Origin: CBDCGJ01 sp965216645
GTDB lineage: Bacteria; Pseudomonadota; Alphaproteobacteria; GCA-2731375
Assembly (NCBI GenBank): GCA_965216645.1
Contig: CBDCGJ010000070.1
Location: forward strand, 1-64,000
DNA length: 64,000 nt
Direction of reading: 5' to 3'
The position numbers and the translations under genes were made by a program. The notes under the pieces were generated by a model, which worked only from the letters and a program-made list of their open reading frames with translations, did not search any database and was not told the DNA's origin. This document shows, piece after piece, positions 7,861-15,253 of this stretch; position 1 is the stretch's first letter; every line of letters begins with the position of its first letter.

Positions 7861-8745
7861 TCAATTGGCGAAGGCCTTGCAATAGACGCGGAGCACCAAG
7901 GCGCTTTTACGGTAGCCGGCACCGATATGTGTCCAGTTCTGCGGCGTGATCAGGTCGCGCATGGTGTTCAAGCCGCGCGCGGCCGGATCGACGCCCGACT
8001 GCTCGAACATCTTGCCGAAGGCGGCGGGTGCCGTGGTCATGATACGTCCCCGGCGTTTCGACTCCGCCGACGTCACCCCGACCACCTCGCCCCGGCGATT
8101 GAACACCGGACCGCCGGAAAGCCCGCCCAGACTGCCGCTCAAATTCGGATCCCGCCGCACCTCCGCCCAGACGATCACCCGATCCTCATAACGCGAGCGT
8201 CCGATATGACGTAGCCGTTGCCGGCCGATCGCGGTCGTCCGCACGGCCGCCGGCGTGCCTTGGGGGAAGCCGTAGTGGAAGCCGTCCGCCCCTCGCCCCG
8301 GCGGCGCCGAGGCCAGTTTCACGCTGACCTTCGGCTTGGCGCCGGAGAGCAGGGCGATATCCGAATTCTTATGGATCCAGACCCGTGCCACCTTGAAATA
8401 TTTCTTCCGCTGATGGGACAGGTAGACCGAATGGCAGCCCTCGACCACATGGCGGGCGGTGAACCAAAGGCCTTGGCTTTCGTCGATCGAAAACGCGGTG
8501 CCGAGCGTGTTCCCGGAACGTGGGCCGGATTCGACTTGCCCGATCGGATCGTCCGGCCGCGGCACCAGCGCCGGTCCGGCCGGGCGGTCGTCCTCCCGCG
8601 CCGGCGGCGGGTCCCGCCGCGCCTCCGGTTGCGGCGGCGCGATGAAATCGTCCAGATTGGGTTTGCGCGGCGCTTTCTCCTCGGCGACGTAATTGTTGAA
8701 GACGATCATCAGAACCAGCAGCACGGCCAGCAGCACCAGGCGCAT
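7861..8745 (-). CDS. Exported trypsin-like serine protease
   Basis: The 294-residue protein has an uncleaved or cleaved N-terminal hydrophobic segment (residues 1-20), a proline-rich linker (about 25-70), and a chymotrypsin-like domain. The likely triad is His99 (WFTARHVVEGC), Asp129 (KNSDIALL) and Ser210 (GGLSGGPVF). No PDZ domain follows, so it is not a full DegP. The family works in the periplasm on damaged or regulatory proteins. The gene is convergent with the lipoprotein gene, 6 bp away, and downstream of a DUF350 membrane protein with only 9 bp between them, which implies one transcript. Confidence 0.85.
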   Translation of the reverse strand: MRLVLLAVLLVLMIVFNNYVAEEKAPRKPNLDDFIAPPQPEARRDPPPAREDDRPAGPALVPRPDDPIGQVESGPRSGNTLGTAFSIDESQGLWFTARHVVEGCHSVYLSHQRKKYFKVARVWIHKNSDIALLSGAKPKVSVKLASAPPGRGADGFHYGFPQGTPAAVRTTAIGRQRLRHIGRSRYEDRVIVWAEVRRDPNLSGSLGGLSGGPVFNRRGEVVGVTSAESKRRGRIMTTAPAAFGKMFEQSGVDPAARGLNTMRDLITPQNWTHIGAGYRKSALVLRVYCKAFAN

Positions 8746-8754
8746 GACGCGACC

Positions 8755-9168
8755 TTATCCGGAAACGGCGGCCGCGTTGACGGCGGCGGTCGACAATTTT
8801 ACCAGCAATAGAAACACGGCCCCGGCCACATCTCCCTCCTCGATCCGCTGGGACAGGTTGCGTAGAACCAGATCCACGACACGGAAGGCGATGAGCTGCA
8901 GGACTAAAGTCACCGACCCCCAGACCAGGATATCGAGCACGGACACCGAGAAAGCCAGGCAGAAGGACAGCGGGATCGCCAGCCCCAGGATGGCCCCGCC
9001 GAAGGAGATGGCGGCGGCCACATTGCCGGCGCGGACCAATTCGATCTCGCGGTGCGGGGTCAACCAGAGATAGATCATAGCGCCGGCCAACAGCATCGCC
9101 AATGTCGTCGCGCTTTGCGCCAGGAACGCCGGTAGGCCGGTCATCAATGTCTGCAAAATGGCTTCCAT
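8755..9168 (-). CDS. DUF350 integral membrane protein
   Basis: This 137-residue protein starts MEAILQTLMTG. It has about four membrane segments arranged as two similar modules: TLAMLLAGAMIYLWLTP followed by AAISFGGAILGLAIPLSF, then VSVLDILVWGSVTLVLQLIAF followed by AGAVFLLLVKLSTAAVNAAA. This duplicated two-helix layout with a glycine-rich second helix is typical of DUF350 (YjfL-like) proteins, whose role is not established. The frame is open further upstream but the ATG at 9168 gives the family's normal start. It precedes the protease gene by 9 bp. Confidence 0.8.
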   Translation of the reverse strand: MEAILQTLMTGLPAFLAQSATTLAMLLAGAMIYLWLTPHREIELVRAGNVAAAISFGGAILGLAIPLSFCLAFSVSVLDILVWGSVTLVLQLIAFRVVDLVLRNLSQRIEEGDVAGAVFLLLVKLSTAAVNAAAVSG

Positions 9169-9350
9169 AGGCCGACGCCCCCTCACAACAAAACCCGCGC
9201 CATCATGCCGTATGGCGGGCGGACAGGCAATCGATCGCACCTGGATGAAACTACGCCCCATTTCGCTCGTAAAAACGGCGTATTCGCCGTCACCCCAAGC
9301 ACATGCGTTTCCTGCTGCACGACCATGTTCAATCAACAGCCCGCCAGGTT

Positions 9351-10280
9351 ATGATCGAGCCGATGAAGAAGAGCTATTCGATCGGTATTCACGTACCCAG
9401 CGTTTCGGCCACCGGCCTCGCGGATGGCGCCGCCTATGCGGACTATTTCCGCCTGGTCGAGACGTTGGGTTTCGACGCCGTATGGGTGGAGGACCGAATC
9501 CTGCACCCGGCCCCCTTGGCGGATTCGCTAACTCTGTTGACCTGGGCCGCCGCGCATACCGAGCGCCTGGAGCTCGGCACGGCGGTCCTGGTCCTGAACC
9601 TGCGTCCGGCGCCGCTATTGGCGCGGCAGGTCGCGACCTTGCGGCATCTCGCCGGCGATCGGGTGACCTTGGGTGTGTCGCTGGGCGGGCGCGCCAACGA
9701 ATATGCTGCCCTGCGGCAGCCGATGGACAAGCGGGTCGGATTGTTTCGCGACGGTCTCGCGACCCTGCGCGCGCTGCTATCCGGTGACGAGATCACGCGG
9801 GACAGCACCTATTTCCCGCTTGACGGCGCCACCGTCCGCCCCGCCGGCCCCTTGCCGATCCTGATCGGCGGCTTGGCGCCGGCGGCGATCCGCCGCGCGG
9901 GGGAATTGGGCGACGGCTGGATCATGGGACCGTTCGGCGGATTGGAGGACATCGACAAGGGCCTTACGGAAGCCCGTGCCGGTGCCACCGCCGCCGGGAA
10001 GGTTCCGGACCAATTGCGTATCGGCCGGCTTCTTTATGTCGCCGTCGATCCCGACCGAGCCAAGGCGCAACGGGATATGACCGTCTTCCTTCACGGCTAT
10101 TACGGGAGCGACTTCGATGTCGACAAACATGCCATCATCGGTCCGGCGGCGGAGGTCGCGGATCGCCTGAAAGCACAGATGGACGCCGGTATCGGGACCC
10201 TGATGCTGGCCCCGCCGAATCTCGATCCGTCCTACATTCGCCGATTGGCCGACGAGGTTCTACCGGTCTTGCGCGGTTAG
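9351..10280 (+). CDS. Luciferase-like (LLM class) flavin-dependent oxidoreductase
   Basis: The product has about 309 residues and the (beta/alpha)8 pattern of bacterial luciferase-like enzymes: YSIGIHVPSVSATG, LGFDAVWVEDRILHP, LELGTAVLVLNLRPA, and a glycine-rich GGLAPAAIRRAGELGDGWIMG. Such enzymes use reduced FMN or F420. The start is uncertain between ATGs at 9351 and 9363; neither has a strong ribosome site. The 3' end overlaps the convergent PPK2 gene by 4 bp. It is one of three LLM enzymes in the window; they are not close copies. Confidence 0.8.
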   Translation: MIEPMKKSYSIGIHVPSVSATGLADGAAYADYFRLVETLGFDAVWVEDRILHPAPLADSLTLLTWAAAHTERLELGTAVLVLNLRPAPLLARQVATLRHLAGDRVTLGVSLGGRANEYAALRQPMDKRVGLFRDGLATLRALLSGDEITRDSTYFPLDGATVRPAGPLPILIGGLAPAAIRRAGELGDGWIMGPFGGLEDIDKGLTEARAGATAAGKVPDQLRIGRLLYVAVDPDRAKAQRDMTVFLHGYYGSDFDVDKHAIIGPAAEVADRLKAQMDAGIGTLMLAPPNLDPSYIRRLADEVLPVLRG

Positions 10281-11173
10281 CCCGCCGCCTTCCCGTTCCC
10301 CGCTTTCTCTTCTATTGGCACATGGTCCGGCACCAAGGTTTGCTCGTCCTTGGGCGGGCGGACGTAACCGACCGCATTTTCTCGCGGCGGCAACTCAACC
10401 GGCTCCGGGGTCAGGTCCTTATAGTCGAACATGCCGAGAAAATGGCTGATACAATTGAGGCGCGCGCGTTTCTTGACGTCCGCCTCCACCACATACCAGG
10501 GCGCCAGTTTGATATCCGTATGGGCGAACATGGCGTCCTTCGCCTTCGAGTAATCGATCCAGCGGCGGCGCGATTCCAAATCCATCGGGCTCAGTTTCCA
10601 GCGCTTGGTCGGGTCCGTAATGCGACCCTGGAAGCGCCGTTCCTGCTCTTCGTCGCTGACCGAAAACCAGTATTTGATCAGCTTGATGCCGGAGCGGATC
10701 AGCATCCGTTCGAACTCCGGACAGCTGCGCATGAATTCGGCGTATTCGTCGTCCGAACAGAAGCCCATGACGCGCTCGACCCCGGCGCGGTTATACCAAC
10801 TCCGATCGAATAGCACGATCTCGCCCGCCGCCGGCAGATGCGGCACGTAGCGCTGGAAATACCATTGGGTCTTCTCCCGCTCCGTCGGGGTGCCGAGCGC
10901 GACGACGCGGCAGACCCGAGGATTGAGCGACTGGGTGATCCGCTTGATGGTCCCGCCCTTGCCGGCGGCGTCGCGGCCTTCGAACAGCACCACCACTTTC
11001 AAGCCTTCGGCCTTCACCCATTCCTGCAGCTTGACCAACTCAATCTGCATTTTGGCGAGTTCGTGGTTATAGACCTTGTTGGAGATCTTCCGCGTGTCTC
11101 CCTTGATATCGGCACCGATCCGACGGCCTGCGGCTTTCTTCGCCGCAACATTTCCGGCTTCGCTGGCTGACAT
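10277..11173 (-). CDS. ppk2: Polyphosphate kinase 2 (PPK2 family), copy 1
   Basis: The 298-residue enzyme has the PPK2 core: Walker A FEGRDAAGKGGT at about residues 65-75, IKRITQSLNPR, the Walker B-like LFDRSWYNRAGVERV near 121-135, and RRFQGRITDPTKRWKLSPMD. PPK2 enzymes transfer phosphate between polyphosphate and nucleotides. The ATG at 11173 has AGGGAAGGGG just upstream. The N-terminal region before Walker A (about 60 residues) is class I-like. A second, different PPK2 is encoded divergently at 12464, with two cytochromes between them. Direction of catalysis and nucleotide preference cannot be read from the sequence. Confidence 0.9.
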   Translation of the reverse strand: MSASEAGNVAAKKAAGRRIGADIKGDTRKISNKVYNHELAKMQIELVKLQEWVKAEGLKVVVLFEGRDAAGKGGTIKRITQSLNPRVCRVVALGTPTEREKTQWYFQRYVPHLPAAGEIVLFDRSWYNRAGVERVMGFCSDDEYAEFMRSCPEFERMLIRSGIKLIKYWFSVSDEEQERRFQGRITDPTKRWKLSPMDLESRRRWIDYSKAKDAMFAHTDIKLAPWYVVEADVKKRARLNCISHFLGMFDYKDLTPEPVELPPRENAVGYVRPPKDEQTLVPDHVPIEEKAGNGKAAG

Positions 11174-11423
11174 GATAACCCCTTCCCTGTTTGACACATT
11201 ATTCGACGACGCCGTATCTCACCGGTACGGCGGTCGCTGGTCTGGTTCGGTCGCTGGAAGAACGGGCGGCACGCGCCCGGTCAGGCTGAAATAATTTCAC
11301 AAATAATTAGAAACGAGTAATGCAAACGAACCGATTCCGGCGGAAAATTGCCGGAGGCGACGGTTAATCCTAACGCTTCTGCCGCGTGGACGCAAACCCA
11401 TGCAACCGCATTGATTGCCACGT

Positions 11424-11888
11424 TCAATGCTCCTTCTTCACGCGAAACGATTTATGACAATCTGCGCATTGCCGTCCCAACGCCTTGAATTGGGGAGCAA
11501 TATCGGTCACTGAGCTTTCCGGCGCCGCCGCATCGGCCAATCCTTTCGCTTCGATCTTCAGGGCATTCGCTAATTCGACGAAACGTGGCCAATCCCGCCA
11601 GATTTCCGGCGAGGCTTCGCTTGGGCTTTTGTCGGAGCCTTCGGGGAACAGCTCGGCTATGCCGTCTGCATGCGTCGCGATAGCCGTGGCGTCGGTGCGA
11701 ACTTTCGCCGCATCGTAATCGGTGCGTCCCTTGATCATCTGGGCAACAGCCTTCATCCGCCGGCCGACGTCGGACATGGCGTCCATACGCTGCTTTACCA
11801 CACCGGTGGCGCCCTTGTGGGTCCAACCAGCATCGATCGGCGCGGCAAGCAAGACGGCGAGCAATGCAAATAGAAGAAAGAACCGCAT
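11424..11888 (-). CDS. Cytochrome c' family protein
   Basis: The 154-residue protein has a Sec signal peptide (MRFFLLFALLAVLLAAPIDA) and a C-terminal haem site CADCHKSFR, the position expected for class II (c'-type) cytochromes, which are four-helix bundles with the CxxCH near the end. The helical MKAVAQMIKGRTDYDAAKV segment fits. These periplasmic proteins bind NO or act in electron transfer. It lies 12 bp downstream of the class I cytochrome gene, so the two probably form an operon. Confidence 0.88.
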   Translation of the reverse strand: MRFFLLFALLAVLLAAPIDAGWTHKGATGVVKQRMDAMSDVGRRMKAVAQMIKGRTDYDAAKVRTDATAIATHADGIAELFPEGSDKSPSEASPEIWRDWPRFVELANALKIEAKGLADAAAPESSVTDIAPQFKALGRQCADCHKSFRVKKEH

Positions 11889-11900
11889 GCTACCTCGCTC

Positions 11901-12332
11901 TCAGTAAATCCCGTTGGCTTTTTGCAATTGCCGGACATAGACGATGATCTTACGGACCTCCACTTCGCGAATACCCTCCACCGGTGGCATGTCGCCGAAG
12001 CGCCAATGATGCCCGCGCACACCTAGCTTGGCGGCTCGCACGAAGGCGAAATCGCCATGATGATTGGGTTCGTAAATGCGATGGACCAACGGCGGGCCGG
12101 CGCCGTCCACCCCCGCCGCATGCTTGCCGTGACAACGCATGCAATTGCGCTCGAACAACATATGTCCGGCGACCGCGTCGCCGCTCAATTCCGGCACTTT
12201 GACGTTCACCAAGGATGGGCCGGTTTGCCCCGACGTCGCCGCATCCTCGGCCCAGGGCTGCCAGAGCCAAATAATAATAGCAGCAACGACAACCAAAGTA
12301 ATTCCAATTATGTAGATCGGCTTATTAAACAA
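11901..12332 (-). CDS. Membrane-anchored class I cytochrome c
   Basis: This 143-residue protein starts with one N-terminal membrane helix (about residues 5-24, IIGITLVVVAAIIIWLW) and has a periplasmic domain with the haem motif CMRCHGKHAAG near residue 65. An axial Met is offered by FGDMPPVEG. The tail VRKIIVYVRQLQKANG is the usual C-terminal helix. It probably passes electrons at the membrane surface, with the c'-type protein downstream as partner. The start at 12332 gives a complete anchor. Confidence 0.88.
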   Translation of the reverse strand: MFNKPIYIIGITLVVVAAIIIWLWQPWAEDAATSGQTGPSLVNVKVPELSGDAVAGHMLFERNCMRCHGKHAAGVDGAGPPLVHRIYEPNHHGDFAFVRAAKLGVRGHHWRFGDMPPVEGIREVEVRKIIVYVRQLQKANGIY

Positions 12333-12463
12333 TCACATGTCTCACAAGTGTCATTCAATATCTTTAATGTCGGGACAGGCTACCGCTTCCAGCCGCTGTA
12401 AGGTCAAGCCGGCGTCGGCATACAACCGCAATTCTGCTATCACAGTTTCGGGAGGATTCGGAA

Positions 12464-13291
12464 ATGACAACAGCCACGCCGACCGCGTTCGTCTTGGAAA
12501 GCGAACCGCCGCAATTGTCCGACGTCGACTTTACCGCCGCCGCGGTGGACGGCAAAAAATCCTATGACGACAGGCTAAAGACGTTGCGGAAACATATGCT
12601 GCAAATTCAACAGGCCTATTACCACCAGGGCCGCCGCGCCGTGATCGTCTTCGAAGGCTGGGACGCCGCCGGCAAGGGTGGGGCCATTCGCCGCCTCACC
12701 GCCGGGCTGGACCCGCGCGGCGTCCGGGTTCATCCGATCGGCGCGCCACGGGCGGAAAATCAGGCGCGGCACTATCTCTTCCGCTTTTTTCAGCGCCTGC
12801 CCACCGCTGGCCGGCTGGCGATTTTCGACCGCTCCTGGTACGGCCGGGTGCTGGTCGAACGGGTCGAAGGCTTCGCGGCGCCGGACGCGTGGCAGCGCGC
12901 CTATCAGGAGATCAACGAGTTCGAACGTCTGCTGATCGACGACGGCGCCCGGGTCATCAAGCTCTTCGTCCATATCACCAAGGACGAACAGCTAGCGCGC
13001 TTCGAACAACGCCTGCGCGATCCCGTGAAGCGCTGGAAACTGACGGAAGAGGATATTCGCAATCGCGAAAAATGGCCGGATTACGAAGCGGCGATCGACG
13101 ACATGTTCGCGCGGACCTCGACCCGCCGCGCGCCCTGGTGCCTGGTGCCCGGCAACAAGAAATGGTTCGCCCGCCTCGCCGTCCTCGAACATGTCACGGA
13201 ACGCCTGGCCGAGGGCGTCGATATCAGCCCGCCGCCGCTCGATCCGGAGATCATCCGGGCCGCGGAAGCGAAACTCGGCATTACGCTCTGA
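12464..13291 (+). CDS. ppk2: Polyphosphate kinase 2 (PPK2 family), copy 2
   Basis: The 275-residue protein has the PPK2 motifs FEGWDAAGKGGAIRRLT (residues 63-79), AIFDRSWYGRVLVERVEGF, and ARFEQRLRDPVKRWKLTEED. It is clearly different from copy 1: the Walker A reads GWDAAGKGG rather than GRDAAGKGG, and the N-terminus has a longer lead. Two paralogues often differ in nucleotide preference. GGAGG precedes the ATG. It is followed by a dioxygenase gene 52 bp downstream on the same strand. Confidence 0.9.
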   Translation: MTTATPTAFVLESEPPQLSDVDFTAAAVDGKKSYDDRLKTLRKHMLQIQQAYYHQGRRAVIVFEGWDAAGKGGAIRRLTAGLDPRGVRVHPIGAPRAENQARHYLFRFFQRLPTAGRLAIFDRSWYGRVLVERVEGFAAPDAWQRAYQEINEFERLLIDDGARVIKLFVHITKDEQLARFEQRLRDPVKRWKLTEEDIRNREKWPDYEAAIDDMFARTSTRRAPWCLVPGNKKWFARLAVLEHVTERLAEGVDISPPPLDPEIIRAAEAKLGITL

Positions 13292-13343
13292 AGTCGGTCG
13301 AAAACGTGATAAACTGACGCAAGCAGGCGAAGGAGAAGTGGCG

Positions 13344-14132
13344 ATGCGTCTAACCGACCGGCAACTGACCGACTTTGACGATCTCGGCTATTTGGTGATG
13401 GAGAACGCCTTCAGCGAAGCGGAAGTCTCGGTCCTGAGGACGGACGCGCAGCGTATCTACGCTTTGGAACGGGAGGAGGTCTGGCGCGAAACCTCCGGCG
13501 CGCCGCGTACCGCCTTCGCCGCCCACACCTATAGCGACGCCTTCGGCGCCCTCGGCCGGCACCCGCGCCTGATCGAACCGGTCGCTCAATACTTCGACGA
13601 ACCCGTCTACATGCACCAGTTCAAGGTCAATGCCAAAGCGCCCTTCGACGGCGAGGTTTGGCAATGGCATCAAGACTACGGCACCTGGGCTCGCGATGAC
13701 GGCATGCCGGAACCTCGCGCCATGAATATCGCTGTCTTCCTGGACGAGGTGATGGCGATCAACGGCCCGCTGATGTTCATTCCCAAGAGCCACCGGGACG
13801 GCGTGTTCGACGCCGGCCACGATATCGAGACGACAAGCTACCCCTTATGGACGTTGGACAAGGCAACGGTGACCCGTCTGGTCGACGACGGCGGTATCGT
13901 CGCGCCGACCGGCAAGCCCGGCACGGTGCTGATGTTCCACGGCAACCTGGTCCATGCCAGCCCGCCCAACATCACCCCCTACCCGCGCACCATCGTCTAC
14001 CTGACCCTTTGCGCCGTCTCCAACCACATCACCCAATTCAAGCGCCCCGATTTCATCGCCCACCGCGATTTCACCCCCATCGAACCGGCCAGCGACGACA
14101 TCCTGCTGCAAATGTCGGCCGCGGCGGCTTAG
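13344..14132 (+). CDS. Phytanoyl-CoA dioxygenase family protein
   Basis: The 262-residue protein begins MRLTDRQLTDFDDLGYLVMENAF, with AGGAG well placed before the ATG at 13344; the frame is open upstream but would overlap the PPK2 gene. The iron ligands are visible as WQWHQDYGTW (HxD) and FHGNLVHASPPN, with PYPRTIVYLT supplying the 2-oxoglutarate Arg. The layout with an HQD near residue 110 and IPKSHRDG resembles ectoine-hydroxylase-like and related enzymes, but no ectoine genes are near. The substrate is unknown. Confidence 0.85.
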   Translation: MRLTDRQLTDFDDLGYLVMENAFSEAEVSVLRTDAQRIYALEREEVWRETSGAPRTAFAAHTYSDAFGALGRHPRLIEPVAQYFDEPVYMHQFKVNAKAPFDGEVWQWHQDYGTWARDDGMPEPRAMNIAVFLDEVMAINGPLMFIPKSHRDGVFDAGHDIETTSYPLWTLDKATVTRLVDDGGIVAPTGKPGTVLMFHGNLVHASPPNITPYPRTIVYLTLCAVSNHITQFKRPDFIAHRDFTPIEPASDDILLQMSAAAA

Positions 14133-14134
14133 GT

Positions 14135-14407
14135 TTATGGAGCATCCCGCGACAGAAAGCCGGCGACGAAGGCGCTGAAGGCGTCGCGCATGGGTAGGTC
14201 GTGGTCGATCTTGATCTGCCGGCGCCTTGCGGTCACCGGTTTACCGGTTTTGCCGTCGACGGCCGCTTTCTCCACGCTTTGCCAGTAGAGCCCAATGCCT
14301 CGCTTCTGCCAGCGCGGCAGATCGTTGAAGTTGATCCCGCCTTTGGAAAACAGAAACTCGTTCTTGGCCGGAACGGACATACCGTTCAGGATCGCCTGCG
14401 CCTCCTT
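14135..14407 (-). pseudogene. 3' remnant of a tRNA(His) guanylyltransferase (Thg1)-like gene
   Basis: The minus strand reads KEAQAILNGMSVPAKNEFLF, GINFNDLPRWQKRGIGLYW and RRRQIKIDHDLPM in one frame. This matches my memory of the C-terminal part of bacterial Thg1-like proteins, which add nucleotides at tRNA 5' ends. Only about 90 residues are left. The catalytic N-terminal palm with its metal-binding Asp residues is absent, because coding similarity stops exactly where the GGGGTCGGAGGG repeats begin. An internal ATG could start an 81-residue peptide, but it would lack the active site. The family assignment rests on motif memory and is moderately sure. Confidence 0.6.
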
Positions 14408-14571
14408 AAAGGGGTCGGAGGGAATTAAAAAAGGGGTCGGAGGGAATTAATTTTGAGCCAGCGCACTGAACTTGAAAAAGGGGTCGGAGGGATTTAATTT
14501 TCAAAGATAGGATAAATTTCTTTTTTAATTTCAATGTGTTGACAAAAATTAAATCCCTCCGACCCCTTTTT
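14408..14571. repeat. Cluster of GGGGTCGGAGGGAWTTAA repeats, three direct and one inverted
   Basis: Copies lie at about 14408-14427, 14428-14453 and 14474-14502 on the plus strand and 14543-14571 in inverse orientation. The third and fourth match over about 28 bases and can fold into a long hairpin around a 40-base AT-rich loop. Such short palindromic modules are usually non-autonomous repeats mobilised by a trans-acting transposase (REP-associated tyrosine transposase type); none is encoded in the window. The cluster abuts the point where the Thg1-like gene is truncated. Confidence 0.8.
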
Positions 14572-14809
14572 GACCGAATGCGCGGTGGCGGGCGCGGCGT
14601 CTGACGTGACGGGAGAATATGTCGGCACAGGTCACTCGTGATCGGACTCATGGTGCGCACGATTATTTGCGCTTGACAATGCCCGTTCATTGCGGCATTT
14701 ACCGCGGCCCGGAAATTGGCCTGGGGCGACAGCGGCGCCGGTTCTGAACGCCGGCCCGGCGGCGCGACCTGAGATCGGTCGTGTCCGTATCGACGCTCCA
14801 CCGCGGTTT

Positions 14810-14860
14810 CCGTGACCCTGATCATCAGGTCGCGGGTTCGATTCCCGCCCCGGCCTGCCA
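14810..14860 (+). other. tRNA 3'-half relic
   Basis: A canonical T-arm (GCGGG, TTCGATT, CCCGC) is followed by an acceptor-like strand and an encoded CCA end at 14858-14860. Upstream is a palindromic CCTGATCATCAGG in the place of an anticodon arm, but its loop is only three bases, and no D-arm or matching 5' acceptor strand is found. It therefore looks like the 3' half of a decayed tRNA. The 240 bases before it (14572-14809) show no gene. Confidence 0.5.
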
Positions 14861-14946
14861 GGTCGGGTAGCTCAGCGGTTAGAGCGGATGAGGCTTTCAA
14901 GCCAACGACTCATAATCGTTTGCGGGTGAAATTCCCGCCCGGATCG
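14861..14946 (+). other. Degenerate tRNA-Met(CAT)-like sequence
   Basis: The segment begins directly after the CCA of the previous relic. It has a 5' acceptor strand GGTCGGG that pairs (one mismatch, one wobble) with CCGGATC at 14939-14945, a normal D-arm (GCTCAGCGGTTAGAGC), a perfect 5-bp anticodon stem around CTCATAA, and a T-arm with an unusual loop (TGAAATT). But about 17 extra bases (containing GGCTTTCAAGCC) lie between D-arm and anticodon arm, the variable loop is missing, and no CCA is encoded. A working tRNA is unlikely. Confidence 0.55.
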
Positions 14947-15253
14947 AGAGATCTTGAAAAAAAATGACGGGGGCGCCAGGTGTCCCGCCAAAGTGGTCGG
15001 CAAGGCCGGATTTTGATCCGGCGGCGGCGAATGCGGCGGCACGGCGGTCCGGACTTGAATGACGTTGGATACCGATGTCGACGGCGCGCGGACGCGCCGG
15101 CGGAAAAGCCATGGCCGTTTCGGCGGTCCGGCCAGACCGACCGGTGCGTGGCGCGGGCCCTCGGCGTCTCAAAGCGTCATCCTCCGGCCCGCCGCAAAGG
15201 ATACCTGGCAAACCTTGATTGGTAGAAATTGAATTGGAAGACGAGTGATTGGC
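14947..15253. other. Intergenic stretch with no recognisable gene
   Basis: No reading frame here has protein-like features, and I see no strong hairpin or promoter. Together with 14408-14946 it makes about 850 bp of non-coding, probably decaying DNA between the dioxygenase and slipin genes. Confidence 0.5.

Noticed and set aside
14406..14900. A 164-residue frame with GRGGNRTRDLMIRVTET
   Set aside because: This motif is the typical false translation across the antisense of a tRNA T-arm; the DNA is a tRNA relic.
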